Part shown: positions 1-10,853 of the stretch, piece by piece | Layout: the number at the start of each line of letters is the position of its first letter | Numbering within the stretch: the stretch's first letter is position 1 | Source: Halichondria panicea | Taxonomy: Eukaryota; Porifera; Demospongiae; Suberitida; Halichondriidae | Length of the DNA stretch: 64,000 nucleotides | Direction of reading: 5' to 3' | NCBI RefSeq assembly: GCF_963675165.1 | Contig: NC_087377.1 | Span: 17,216,518 to 17,280,517 of the forward strand | Made by a program: the position numbers and the translations under genes | Notes under the pieces: generated by a model | The model's input: only the letters and a program-made list of their open reading frames with translations | Told to the model about the DNA's origin: nothing | Databases searched by the model: none

Positions 1-74
1 TTGTAGAATTTCCACTAATGATATTCACGTCTGTGTTTTAATTCAAAGATTTCCACCAACGTTCCCCTGTACAG

Positions 75-1293
75 GCTCACAGTGAACAGATTATGCACAA
101 AGATGCTGAGCTGGTCAGGAGAGACGCCATCATTCAACAGCAGAGACAGGTGAGACAAAATGCACCATTATATTATTGCAGAGCTATAGTAGAAGCTTTG
201 ATCTCTTATAATCGTACTGTACATTCTATTAGACTGGTGGGCGTGGCCTCTTAAGCTAATTAAAGAAAGTGATTTAGTGTGCATGCAATTATTGCTACAA
301 GTAACACTTGCTTGTTAGTAGACACTATCCTAATTACACTCATTCATTATTCAGGGTCCCCCTCCCAGAGAGTTGAGACCTTCACTCACTCTGAAATGGA
401 GAAGAGGAAATGACATGCCAATCAAGATGGGTGCCACGGTACAGAGTGTTGTTATCGGTGACACGGTGTATGTTGGTGGAGGGTTTGCAGGCAATGATCG
501 TGACGCGTGTACAGTGATGAAGCTCGAGCAAGATCAATGGACCAAACTACCAAAGTACACTGCCAAGTACTTCGCTATGACATCACTCGCTAATCGACTA
601 GTGCTGGTGGGAGGAATTGATGTAAGAAACAACAAACGCACCAATCAGCTTGCAGTGTTTGAGTCAGGGGAATGGACTCACCCGTACCCACCAATGAACA
701 TTGCTCGTTATTCCTCAACAGCTGTCTCCTTCAACAACCACATCATTGTAGCTGGTGGGCGTGATGATAAAGAAAGCACCTCCTCTGTGGAGGTGTTGGA
801 CGTGGCATCAAGAAGATGGTACATTGCTCAGTCACTACCTAACCCACGATCAGTACTGAAATCGACTCTCATAGGAAACACCCTCTACCTAATGGGAGGT
901 TACGATTACACTGGGATGCCAACCAAGACAGTGTACCACGTCGACCTCGATGAACTAATCGCAAAAGCCCTTTCCCACCAGGACACACCCACTCTCTGGC
1001 AGACCTTACAGGAAGTACCACTCGTGTGGTCAGCTCCTCTCAGTATTGGGAGGTCACTATTAGCCGTTGGTGGACGGGGCGACAGAGGCAACCCAAGTTC
1101 ATCGATCCACCTCTACCAGCCTGACACCAGGAGGTGGGTGAAAGTGGGAGACCTGCCTACTGCACGATATCGCAGCACATGCTCAGTACTTCCTAGTGGA
1201 GAGGTCATTGTAGCCGGAGGACAGACAAAACTAGGAGGATATACAGTTGGTAATTTTGTTCAAACAGTTGATTTCTTTTGTATAAGCGATTAA
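75..1293 (+). CDS. Kelch copy A: C-terminal part of a coiled-coil/Kelch protein, 5' part outside window
   Basis: Two exons are visible: 75-149 (25 residues, coiled coil, core HKDAELVRRDAIIQQQ) and 355-1293, joined by a GT-AG intron in phase 0. The second exon begins GPPPRELRPSLTLKW and encodes a six-blade Kelch beta-propeller. Blade signatures in order are VYVGGG, VLVGGI, IIVAGG, LYLMGG, LLAVGG and VIVAGG, with W anchors in WTKLP, WTHPY, WYIAQ, WQTLQ and WVKVG. The frame is open to the TAA at 1291-1293. Kelch propellers are protein-binding domains, so a recognition role is inferred. By comparison with copies B-F, an N-terminal death-fold or kinase half should lie before base 1. The exon is 939 nt, 9-12 nt longer than in the other copies, because of extra residues in the last blade. 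Confidence 0.85.
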
Positions 1294-1405
1294 TTAGTCA
1301 TTGTAATATGTTGTGCATTGTTAACAATCTTTTTGAAAAAAGTTTTCTAATTAAGTTCGCATATTTCGTTTATTTCTATTGATTTCTTCTCTATAAGTGC
1401 TAATT

Positions 1406-1560
1406 ACCGTATAGCGCGAAATTTTTAAAGCATTTATAATTATTTTGTGGATAGGCCTCTTTTCGTTGCACAATGTTCGCGGAATGACTGCTTACCGGAA
1501 GCCATGCCTTAAATATTTGCACGTTATAAGCAGGTAAGAGAAAATTAAGTTGCAACAGAA
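1406..1560. repeat. Truncated MITE of the ACCGTATAGCG family
   Basis: It begins ACCGTATAGCGCGAAATTTT and continues through an internal stretch that also occurs at 20839-21052 (GTTCGCGGAATGACTGCTTA), but the second terminal inverted repeat is missing. The same truncated copy recurs at about 58600-58735 in the duplicated block. Confidence 0.6.
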
Positions 1561-1665
1561 TTTTATCGCATATAATTATAGTTATTATGATGACATGAAG
1601 TGGTACATACATAATTACATTGCCAGAAAATAGTACAAAAACAGACAAAATAATATTTAACAGTC

Positions 1666-2260
1666 TCATAACAAGTTCAAGTCCTTGGTTGGGGTCTTGT
1701 CCGAGGGTAGGGTGGACGCCTTCTCCCAGAATACAAAGTCTATCTCCTCTTCCGAGTCAGACAGTGAGGGGTGGGGCTCGGGAACTGAGGGGTTAAAGAG
1801 TCACATGATCATAGTCACACTGAGTGGCCAGTTTACGTGAGGCCCCTCTCTTTCTTAGCAGCATAGTAGGCTTATCTTTTCCGGCCCCCAGTTATCCTAA
1901 TGGAACTGAGGGGTTAAAGAGTCACACGGTCATAGTCACACTGAGTGGCCTTCTTAGCAGCATAGTACGCCTAAAGGTGTGTGTGTGTGTGTGGGGGGGG
2001 GGGGTCGTACATGATTGTACATTGCACACCTCAAATAGGACACACTATAGCTGACCTTGAATGACTTTAAGGAACTCTACAAAGTATGACACAAATGCAT
2101 TTTCCAGCTAATGTACTCTGTACCTCTACCTCCATTCTCAGTGCCTCTTCTTGTCTCCTCAACACTTGGCCGGGCTGAAAAATGGCCGCATAACTGGGGG
2201 CCGGAAAAATCAAACAATAGTACAGAAGACAAATCGATCAGTCAATCTACAATTAGAACT
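1666..2260 (-). pseudogene. Minus-strand coiled-coil gene fragment, unit 1
   Basis: Read on the minus strand, 1784-1666 is a terminal exon: acceptor CCCCTCAG, then PEPHPSLSDSEEEIDFVFW and on to KDLNLL-stop (TGA at 1668-1666). A second exon near 2215-2120 reads YAAIFQPGQVLRRQEEALRM, a charged helical segment, and carries small differences from other units. Both recur behind the other Kelch copies. Near 2290 the unit is joined directly to part of another exon (the GYRTLTQDEEDFDKF exon seen whole in unit 8). It is therefore a recombined fragment and not a complete gene. Function not recognised. Confidence 0.55.
1977..2004. repeat. GT microsatellite followed by poly-G
   Basis: A run of GT dinucleotides changes into about 10 G, followed by TCGTACATGATTGTAC. 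The same compound repeat sits at the same place in most other minus-strand units (17765, 23188, 30720, 47088, 53796) with different lengths. Confidence 0.85.
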
Positions 2261-4673
2261 AGAGCACTGAAGTGCTACCCTCGGCAGTGTCCTGTAGCCA
2301 GGATAAACAACACATGGACACATTCAAACTGGTAGTGTGATGAAGGGTCTGGTACACGTACTGTACAATGTCATGTACAAATATTGTGAGCTAGTGTTCT
2401 CAATTGACACACGTTTCCCTGTACACACCTAAACTGCATACATTGAAGCATACCTTGTATACAAGTGCATGTACATACAGACTAGTAAGCATGCTAGGTT
2501 CCCATTCTTTGTACTGTACATTCAATAGTACACAGTCAACTCATTGCACTGCATAACTACACATTATACACACGTACCTTGTTCTTGATGAAGGTTCTTC
2601 TCAATGCCAGCTAATGGTTAGCTCATGCACAAGCAGTCGATTACCAGGCCAACTTTCTAGGAAGTGCTTGAGATGGAGGCTAGGCTGCACATAATTATAA
2701 TGGGCGTGGTTACATATAAATGGGCTTTGCTACAATATTTTTCTCAAAGAGCTCCACACAAATATCATGTATAAAAACTATGTATACATAATAATACTGA
2801 CAATGTAGCTATAGTAAGTGAAGGAGAGATTACTAAAAAACACACGTTAAAACTAGAACAGTATAAACAGTCCACAATTATAATATACTGTACACTACTG
2901 TTGAGAGGATTGGTCCACCGTTTCCATAGACATTGAATCTTGCCCGGGGCTACCAGCACTTGAGTTGCTTGTGAGCACATTCTGAGCCAGAATCAGAGTG
3001 TTGAGCAGACTAGCAGCAGCCGCGGCAGAGAGACCACCACCACCACCACCCCCGCCATTGTTGTTGGCTTGTGACAGCATGGAGGATTTCGGTACAGGAG
3101 TGGACGGAGAAGTGGTCGTGCTCGCAATGGAGGATAGAGTTTGTACGAGTGAGCTTAAGAGTGGTGTGTTTGGATTAGAGGCTCCAGTCGGCAGCGATGA
3201 TTGTAAGAGGGGAGAGAATTGTGACGAAGCTGACAAGTGCATAGGTTGTGCTTGCGAAGGTGCCAGACTGTCTTGTCCAGTACCGTTCCCTTGCTGTACA
3301 CATACTGCAGTCAAGGAAACATGACGTGAGGGTGAGACATGAACGTGGAGATAACAAAAAAACATGCTTAGCTATTAAAAAATAGCATAAATTATTAATT
3401 TTATGTACAACTAACTACATGTGTTATATACGATGGCCTCTGCTGGATTCTATGCTACTAGTAGTAACTAACATAACACTGTGCTCTACAATAATGCATG
3501 CTTAGCAATAATATTAGGAAATTTAGGCTTAAAAAAAACCAAGTTAGTAGATATTTCGATGGCTTTCAATAGTACTTTAGTACACACATGAACAGACACA
3601 CACACTAAGACGTTTACAGCATGGATGGATAGCCTCCACACAAATATGTTATTAGTTTTAGAAGTGGCAGATTTGATATTAAAGCTTCGTTAACTGTATT
3701 TTGTGGGAAATGCTTCTATTTGATTATGACCACATAAGTACATGTACATCTGTTGTACATTATAACTTTCAGTATTGAATTTGCAGCACCTTCATTGTGT
3801 GTAGCCTTCCTCTGAGCTTCCCTGTTGGCGGCCATATCCCCAGACCTGCAAACCAACCACCATAATAACAACACTCCTCACAGTTACCGTATTACTAGAA
3901 TGTTTTGCAAGCATATGCACATTTTGCGAGGGTTGATCAATTCGCAACAATAAAATCGCAAAACCTAAAGTATGACTATAAATACACACGATTATTGCCA
4001 GAACGCAATAGTTAGCACAATCGCAAAGGATCAACTTTGTTGCTGATTGGTAAAGGTTTTTCACCAACAGCAAAATATTCTAGTAATACGATATGTAGCA
4101 AGAATGATGCTTTCCCTAACACATACTGTCATACATGTTATGCAGAGGTAGGCAATCACATGAACTGTGTACTCACAACTGCATTTGAACGATGGGGTCG
4201 GCCGTGTGATAATCCATAGTTGATATCCCGCTCATCTTGGGTGCTATAGGTCAACCCATTGCATGCAGTATCTCAGCACTACTGGATGGTGGGATCATCA
4301 CATACAGAGGACCTGAACACACACAACAACATAGTAAAAACTCAACACCACTTCCAAGAAACCTCAAACATTAGCAATAATACTCATGGTTCTACATGTA
4401 ATTAGTATGTACAAGCACTTGGATAACTTATCGAGGACTATAACTTCTGGATTTGGCAAAAAAGCAATCGTCACACTGATAAATTTGGCCTTCTTTATTC
4501 ACCATTAATTTTTGGCCAGACTCTGAAAGGGGGTGGTCTGTCCACCATGCTGCATTTGGATGAGGGCGTGGCATATAGCGTTGAGGGTGGAGCCATCCTC
4601 AGAGGTCATGTCAGAGGGCAAACCATCATCGCTAGTTAGCGTGTGGACCTCCTGTGTGAGTGGGCAGGAACAA

Positions 4674-4676
<3 letters not shown>

Positions 4677-4706
<30 letters not shown>
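4677..4706. repeat. TG microsatellite in a USF-like intron
   Basis: A (GT)n tract lies just upstream (minus-strand sense) of the 3' splice site of the 4651-4546 exon. It is longer in copy 2 (61903-61946) and is also kept in the truncated third copy (35771-35804). Confidence 0.9.
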
Positions 4707-4707
<1 letters not shown>

Positions 4708-5164
4708 CGTTATTTGGGAGGTAGTTACCATCATGCAAATTCTAACCATGTAATAAGAAAGGGAAAATAATACGAAAACGAAACGTCTTAGAAGCCGGAT
4801 ACCTTTAAAAAAGCGTTTTTAAGTGCTAGTTTTTATATGTTACTTGGTGTGAAGTGTGTGTGTGTGTATTACCTGGGTATCATGCACAAGGCCAAAGTTA
4901 GGGCCCAAGTCACTGGCCTGTAGCTGCTCCACACTCTCCCCATCATCACTCTGACTTATCTCTATCTCAAACTGTGAACTGGGTACCACCTCTTCAGTAG
5001 CGATAGTAACCGTCTCCACGTCGGTCGGCTCTGTTCCTACGTGTAGTATCTCTGTATTAAAAAAGTTTTTAAGTGTTTGCTTTTATGTTACTTGGTGTGA
5101 ACTCTGTGTGGGTACATACCTGGGTATCATGCACAAGACCAAAGTTAGGGCCCACATTATAACC

Positions 5165-5480
5165 AACTACACATTATACACAAGTACCGTACTTGTTCAA
5201 TTTAAGGCCACCCTCCAAATATGCGACACCCTCGATCTTAGGTAATATTCTGACCTCTAAAAGTAGCGACTGCTGCGTGTGACAATTATATTTTTATGTC
5301 GCGTCCTAAATAGAGGTCAAACCACAGCCTCGATTCCAGGCCGCTAGAAACAATATAATTTTAAGCATCCTATAATCGAGGATAGTAGAGTAACCTCCAA
5401 TTAGATGCGACCCTCTAAATATTCAATACCAGGAATTTTTCTAAACCTCCAAAAAGAAATGACCTCTCGCTTTGTAATTT
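5165..5480. repeat. AT-rich repeat with recurring ATGCGACAC / CTCGAT motifs
   Basis: A non-coding stretch between USF-like exon 1 and exon 2 has repeated elements such as CCCTCCAAATATGCGACACC and CTCGAT pairs in both orientations. It occurs in all three duplicated copies (also about 35940-36200 and 62440-62690). Probably an old foldback element; its ends are not clear. Confidence 0.45.
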
Positions 5481-5554
5481 AATATTTATGAATAACTGTA
5501 CCTTGTTAATGTTCTTGATGAAGGTTCCTCAGTAGTCCCTGTCCATGGACTCAT

Positions 5555-5966
5555 GTCTTCAGCCTCCACCAATACAGACAAATAGTTTGACCACTTGCTC
5601 AGAGCTTCAAAATTGACAGCATAATTTCTTCTTCTCTCTAGCTAGTGCAGTGAAAGACCAGCCACGTGGTTTAGCAATGTTATCGCACGTGACAGCTATT
5701 GTTTATTCCTGCAGAGAAAGAGGGAGGGTCTCGTTGTAGCTGAGCTAGCTGTTGTCCTGTATTTCTGTATCGTGCCTGATATCAAGCTGTGAAGATACTG
5801 TAGCTCTGGATTATTATCAGTAAGTGCAGACAGCACTGTTTTATTTTCTGCATATAGATCTATGGTACATGGTTTTGATGATATAATTTGCACACACCAA
5901 ATATTTATACATAATTACATGTACCTTCATATCATTGCTTATCTTATTCCACACTCTACAGAGAAG
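5555..5966. promoter_or_regulatory. Shared head-to-head promoter region with two CACGTG E-boxes
   Basis: The interval lies between the ATG of the minus-strand USF-like gene (5554) and the ATG of the plus-strand Death-kinase gene (5967). It holds two palindromic E-boxes: CACGTG at 5663-5668 within GCCACGTGGT, and CACGTG at 5686-5691 within GCACGTGAC. CACGTGAC is the classical site preferred by USF-family proteins, which is established knowledge. Both boxes are kept in the copies at 36402/36425 and 62906/62929. A splice acceptor (CTCTACAG) just before the Death-domain ATG suggests that a 5' non-coding exon starts within this interval. Confidence 0.55.
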
Positions 5967-6385
5967 ATGTCTGACTATCTCACAATAGCAGATCTAGGAG
6001 ATCTATACACATAGCTGCGTTTGATGCTCGAATCAAGTGGAGAAACTTCTTGCTAGTTCTTAAAATACCCTCGGATATCATTGACAGAATTGGGAAAGAT
6101 TGGAGCAACAATCCTGATGACTGCTATCGTGAGGGTTTGAAAGAATGGCTGAAGGGTGAAGAGAGACGCTGGGAAGATGTTGTCAAAGCTTTGTCCAGTC
6201 CCATTGTGGGCCACGTTCACATAGCTAATACCATCGAGAAAGATCATCTACAGTCTACTGATGCAAGCAATCCTACTGATGTGAAGTCAGAGGGTAAGCA
6301 CTAGTTCAGCACAGGAATGCATATCTCATACATGATGCTTAGTTTATTAGCTAGCTACTATAATATTCACCCGGGTCCCTCTCAT

Positions 6386-6422
<37 letters not shown>

Positions 6423-9157
6423 GTTTTTTTGACGAAAATCACCAGAAGATCAACGATGATTTGACTGTTTTCCTAGACGAGCTACTAGTCTTCAAAGGTA
6501 CGAGCTACTAGTCTTCAAAGGTAGCTACAAGGGCGAGATTTGTGCAGTCACACTTCTAATTTACGAGGCTGTAGAAATGCAGACAGGTTTCCCTACAGGA
6601 AAAAGTGAAGAAGCCAGCAAAGCATTTGATCGTGAGTGTGAGTATCTCCAGTCACTCCAGCACCCAAACGTTGTTCTGTATTTGTCGACTGCCAAGCATC
6701 CCAAATCAGGTGGTACAATCCTCGTTGTTGAGCTGATGGATTGCAATATCTGAGATCCTATTTCTCTAGCCTTGATGAAGAGTATCTCACTAGCAAATGG
6801 GAAATTAGCCTCTCCAAAGACATGGCTTGTGGTCTGGCCTACATTCACAGCAAGAAGATTATCCACCGTGACCTCTGTGGTGATAACGTCTTGCTGAAGC
6901 TTACACGACCAGTGCCTGTCGCAAAGATATCCGACTTTGGCATGTCACGGCTATACGATCCCTCCAAGTTTAGCCACACCCTCACAGCCATTGGTCACCG
7001 TATGGGGTATCTACCTCTCGAGGCTATTCGATTGGGCAAGGAGAATTACGATAATAGCATCGATGTTTTTTCCCTTGGGGTGATTATGGTACAGATTGTT
7101 TGCAAGCTGAAGACGATCAAATCTGTGGAAGATCGATCATTCCATGTTGCCCAGATACCTCACACACACAGGTTGAGGAAGCTTATCGACAGTTGCTTGC
7201 AAGAAGACATGAGGAGGAGACCATCTGCCAGGGACATCTGTGAGTTAATTAAATAATTAATGTGTTTTACATTATAATAATACCGCAAATAATTTGTGAG
7301 TCAATTGTATCTTGTACGATTTCGAAATTTTGTTCAGAAAAAGTTCCTTATTGAAGATTTAACTTTTACTTTAGATGCTTCACTGACAAGTGACTCTGAC
7401 ACAGTGGAGGCAGCAAAGAGGGAGTCCAAGGACACTCAAGTAAAACATCAAGTATCTGAGAAAGACACTCATTCACAAGCATCTATCGATCGGCTTCAAG
7501 CTAAGCAAGTTTGTGGACTAGAAGAAGTGATCACTCCTCAACAAGAACAGTTTGAAGTTCAACCCAGAGAAATTGACCATCTAGTGAAGTCTCTACAGAT
7601 ACAACCTCGGGAGGACACTCAACCAGATAATAACTTGATTGCAGATGTTGACCTGACAAGTGGCTCGGACACAGTGGAGGCAACAAAGAGGGAGTCAAAG
7701 GACACTCAACCAGTCAAGAAGGTGCGTACATGTAGTGTGTGAATGAGATTCCCACAGCAATATTGTACCTTAACATGCATGGATGCTGTCTCATGTGTTA
7801 AGCCGTAACTACACATCCGTTTGAGTGTGCTTATAATTATGTACTTCCTTTAGTAAAAATTGTTTCTTCAGTTCTCGTCCTGTTGTAGAATTTCGATATT
7901 AACGTCAGTGTTTTAATTCAAAGATTTCCACCAACGTTCCCCTGTACAGGCATACAGGGAACGGATTGAGCACAAAGATGCTGAGCTGGTCAGGAGAGAC
8001 GCCATCATTCAACATCAACATACCAGTAAGAAAGTGCCGTTTGGTCGACAGGTTATGATCATTAATTTGTCCTGTGCCTGATCATGTTAATCCTCGTGTA
8101 TAATTCAGTGCCTGTGTAGTTGATGTAATTGTAGCACCAACTCAGACTTAACAGTTTATAATATCTCCAATGGTTGGTTTTTTATGTCGCTTATAAAGAA
8201 TACTTTTACTTTTTGGCCCAATATTTTTCTTGAGGTGAATTGTCCTCTGTTACAGTAACGGAAGATGTGTGTAAGAAGACTGGAGTGAGGGACCAACAAC
8301 TAGATCAAGAAATCGCTGAGAGTGACATCATTCTAATCGCGGAGAAATTTCCTCACCTGCTGAACGTGCACAAGGTAGGCAGTACTCTAAATCTTGTATC
8401 TACTTATCCTCCTGACATTTTGGCAAGGGGAGCAAATGGTGCACTAGCCTCCTTCACAAGGCCTCAAAAAGGAGGCCTGCTACTGACTGTTTGCGCATGC
8501 GCAAAATAATTGGATAATTTCCCCGTAATGTTTCTGAAATATTACCCGAAAAATATCCTGAATAACATAATACACACAAAGAATACTACATACACAGAGC
8601 TATATAGCTAGCTAGCTAGAGACAGAGCTGTACACGTTTGGTTACAGCAGCTATTTCTTCTGATAGAGTCTACATGTAGACTTTCACCAAGGTTAATGTC
8701 AGATGGGCATGGCCTGTCCATTTAGGCTATTGTCAGCCTTCCCTCCATTCAGACGATTGTCATCCACACTGTTGCAGGCTGTGAGTTCTTTGTTAACATA
8801 GCAGGCTAAGGGTATAGCTATCAGAATGCTATCACAGGAGCTAGAAGCCTTCACAATCTCCACTTTCTTCAATCCACTTTTGTTTGTTGTGACGTCATTG
8901 TTTTACTGAGCATTATACGATAATATCCGGAGTCCCCAATTTCTGGGGATTATGTGGCGCATGCGCAAACAGTCGAGGAAGAGCGGCCTGGGATTGAGGC
9001 TAATGGTGCACGTGCATGATATTAGGGTGTTGATGACATGTATATCTCTTTCCTTGGCAATCTGTTGTAGAAATTACAACAATGGGTAAGGAATCGTTAT
9101 GATGAATTAGATGAAGTTGTATGTGAGCTCCTCCCTGACAAACAAACTGTAGTCTAG
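5967..9157 (+). pseudogene. Death domain-kinase-coiled-coil pseudogene with a non-Kelch 3' end
   Basis: This is a paralogue of gene D. Exon 5967-6293 would encode the Death domain, but a 2-bp insertion at about 6008 gives a stop at 6012-6014. The acceptor before the kinase exon (about 6431-7239) is lost (TTTTTTTGACG replaces TTCTACAGTTGAC). The glycine loop is destroyed by a tandem duplication of about 23 bp at 6479-6524, the VAIK lysine is replaced (AVKVLL in D, AVTLLI here), and a 2-bp insertion at about 6748 shifts the frame. The C-lobe is still readable (HRDLCGDNVLL, DFGMSR). Linker exon 7375-7721 contains two copies of a SDTVEATKRESKDTQ-type segment. Coil exon 7950-8025 then splices in phase not to Kelch but to 8256-8374 (ITEDVCKKTGVRDQQ, EIAESDIILIAEKFPHLL) and 9071-9157, ending PDKQTVV-stop. 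This tail resembles part of a death-fold helix bundle. Confidence 0.7.
6388..6420. repeat. CA microsatellite at the kinase-exon 3' splice region
   Basis: A (CA)n tract lies in the intron before the kinase exon. The same place in gene D (37109-37155) and in the last copy (63664-63674) also carries CA runs of different length and purity. Confidence 0.9.
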
Positions 9158-10131
9158 GTAACCGCCTTATCAGTCAAGTAGGCTAAAAATCTGTGTCCTT
9201 TGATGTAAGCTTTGATGTCTCTTTGTGCATATGTAGTTATAAAAAAAAAAAAAAAAAAAAAAGAAACCTTTGACTAGCTAGGAAGAGTAGCAGCAGTAGG
9301 CAGCAGTAGTAGTAGCAGTGCAAGCAGGACTAGACTAGATTAAAAAGTTGGTGGAAAGAATAACTGACCGTTTGGACGTCACCTGGCTGCCAGACTTTCA
9401 TCTGGACTCTTCCCCCTGAGTAGCTGGCCTTTCTCTAAGCCACAAAACTGAGCAAGAAGCTGAAGAAGCAGCTAGACAGAGACATGTACCTAGCCTTGAG
9501 AATTGGGAGGCGTGGCTCAACTAGTTAGCCCAGCCCAGAGGAATTGTTACCGTGGGTACTGAACAACCGTAGAAGTAGGGCTACCCCTGGCTTTACTGAA
9601 TTAACTAGCTGTGTCTGCTGTCTAGTTGGACCAGATTTAGCTAGATAATGGGGTAGAGAATAGTTGAGCGGTGCTGTGTGTAGCTTGAACTGTACTGGCT
9701 GGCAAGAATCTAGTAAGCACCCTATGCACTGATAACTCGTCAGAATGGAGGGTATGTTCTAGGGATCTGGACAGCTGTACATCCAAAGGAGCCAGGGAGT
9801 GCCAATCATCTTCTCCCAGTCTCTGACACGCTAAACAAAAGGAGCTAGAACTGGGAGTCCCAGCTAGAATTGCTAGCCGGATCTAGACTAATAGAATGAC
9901 TTGGAGGCGTGGTGAGGCCGGATCCACACTAATTGATCGACCTAAAGACGCTCCTGTTCCAGATTTCACGAATGGCAAGGAAAGGGATATATCTAGAGGG
10001 TTCGACCCCCAGGAATTCATTACTATATCTGCCCTGTTAAGAATATTATTCACCAGAAACCCCTCAATTGTATTCCCATTGAGTTTCTTCTAGAATGTAT
10101 TTCCGAGGGGGTACCCCCACCAAATGAAACC
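9158..10131. other. Spacer with poly-A tract; no gene I can support
   Basis: A run of about 22 A at 9240-9262 is followed by CAG/TAG-rich sequence and many stop codons. A stretch at about 10030-10125 can be read as CIPIEFLLECISEGVPPP in one frame, but I see no splice sites that join it confidently to the death-domain exons downstream. Confidence 0.4.
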
Positions 10132-10853
10132 TTGGTGATTGTTGTTTTTGTACAGGCTTTGAATATTAATGATCTACAACATGTTTACGAGAAACTACAT
10201 GAAAGTGCCAGCCCTCACTGGTTCAATCTGGGATTGGCTCTAGGTCTAACTTATCCTGTTCTCACCAATATATCGATAGCGAGCATCATGGAAATAATGT
10301 ATCGTGCTTGCGTGAAATGTTGGCCAAGCTCCTGAGTACACAACATGTAACATGGAGTCTCCTGTCAGATGCTCTCAAAAGGCCCACTGTGGATCTCATC
10401 AATTTGGCTGATAGCATCACAGGTAACTGTTTGTGCATTTTTTTTATTCGCCATTTTTAGTGATTGATATAAACTACCACAAAAATTATAGGTAACTGTT
10501 TTCAGTGTGCATTTTTTTTATTCGCCTGTGTGTCATTTTTAATAAGACTATCACGAAAATTGTAAATTGTCATTTTATTGATTTCTTTATTTCTTTATGC
10601 AGTGAATCAATCCACAACTCCTAACCTGCTGGATCAACTCAACCTCACCCCAGCCGACCTCGGTGATGTAACTGATGTTACAAGTCGTTATGGCAATCAA
10701 GCTGGAGTGGCTCATGCATTGAGAATGTGGCAAAGAGTAAATCCTTCCAGAGCTACCTTCAGGGCCTTGGTGGAAATTACCGTAGGACTGAGAAGAGGAG
10801 ACACTGCTACAGACATTTGTAGATTCATTGTAGACAATACTGACCGAAACTGA
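10132..10853 (+). pseudogene. Tandem death-domain gene fragment, frameshifted
   Basis: The first exon, up to the donor at 10422, encodes ALNINDLQHVYEKLHES and then HWFNLGLALGLTYPVL, a death-fold pattern. Near 10275 the frame changes: the ORF runs into CWPSS-stop, while another frame continues as CLREMLAKLLSTQHVTWSLL and then DLINLADSIT. Exon 10603-10853 encodes a second bundle (DQLNLTPADLGDVTDV, VAHALRMWQRVNPSRATF, ending DNTDRN-stop), the typical helix 3-6 signature of a Death domain with its central W. Two adjacent death folds usually act in homotypic assembly with other death-fold proteins. The frameshift suggests decay, though a sequencing error is possible. I could not find a convincing start exon. 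Confidence 0.6.

Larger units (their letters stand above)
2895..5554 (-). pseudogene. USF-like bHLH transcription factor, copy 1, bHLH exon deleted
   Basis: Minus-strand exons with consensus splice sites: 5554-5502 (ATG, MSPWTGTTEEPSS), 5051-4873 (acidic, ending NFGLVHDTQ), 4651-4546, 4312-4177 (GPLYVMIPPSSSAEI), 3845-3790 (basic region, ANREAQRKATHNE) and 3293-2895 (Q/S/A-rich tail ending DQSSQQ-stop). Compared with copy 2 (59892-62792), about 255 bp have been removed at position 3606, taking the exon that holds VERRRRDRINELI. Joining the remaining exons puts the tail out of frame, with a stop near 3175. The basic region without its helix should neither dimerise nor bind an E-box, so I call it a pseudogene, although the C-terminal reading frame is better preserved here than in copy 2. 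The phase between the ATG exon and the next exon does not fit (2 versus 1), so an exon may be missing from my model. Confidence 0.75.
1..7250. repeat. Large duplicated block (first copy; second at about 57280-64000)
   Basis: The order Kelch exon, truncated MITE, minus-strand terminal exon, USF-like gene, E-box promoter and Death-kinase exons is repeated at 57280-64000 with high identity including introns. Clear differences: the YAAIF exon region, the deleted bHLH exon, microsatellite lengths and the lesions of the Death-kinase copy. A third, shorter copy covers 35771-37980. Confidence 0.85.

Noticed and set aside
906-1091. Conserved antisense ORF of about 61 codons in Kelch exons (seen again at 22392, 39220, 46225, 52897, 58111)
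   Set aside because: It mirrors the conserved Kelch coding sequence on the other strand, has no own promoter or splice context, and varies wherever the Kelch codons vary.
1977-2004. Regularly recurring GT/G tract behind Kelch copies as a possible CRISPR-like array or origin
   Set aside because: It is a simple microsatellite carried along with each duplicated unit, with no spacer structure.
2998-3324. Plus-strand ORF of 108 codons opposite the USF-like tail (also 59986-60309)
   Set aside because: Complement of the low-complexity A/G/S-rich C-terminal exon; the minus-strand frame explains the sequence.
4505-4738. Histidine/threonine-rich ORF across the TG microsatellite
   Set aside because: The HT run is an artefact of translating (CA)n intron sequence; the exon starts only after the acceptor CTCACACAG.
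8580-9060. Possible extra exon between the 8256 and 9071 exons
   Set aside because: Splicing 8374 to 9071 is in phase and the interval is full of stops; nothing supports a coding exon there.
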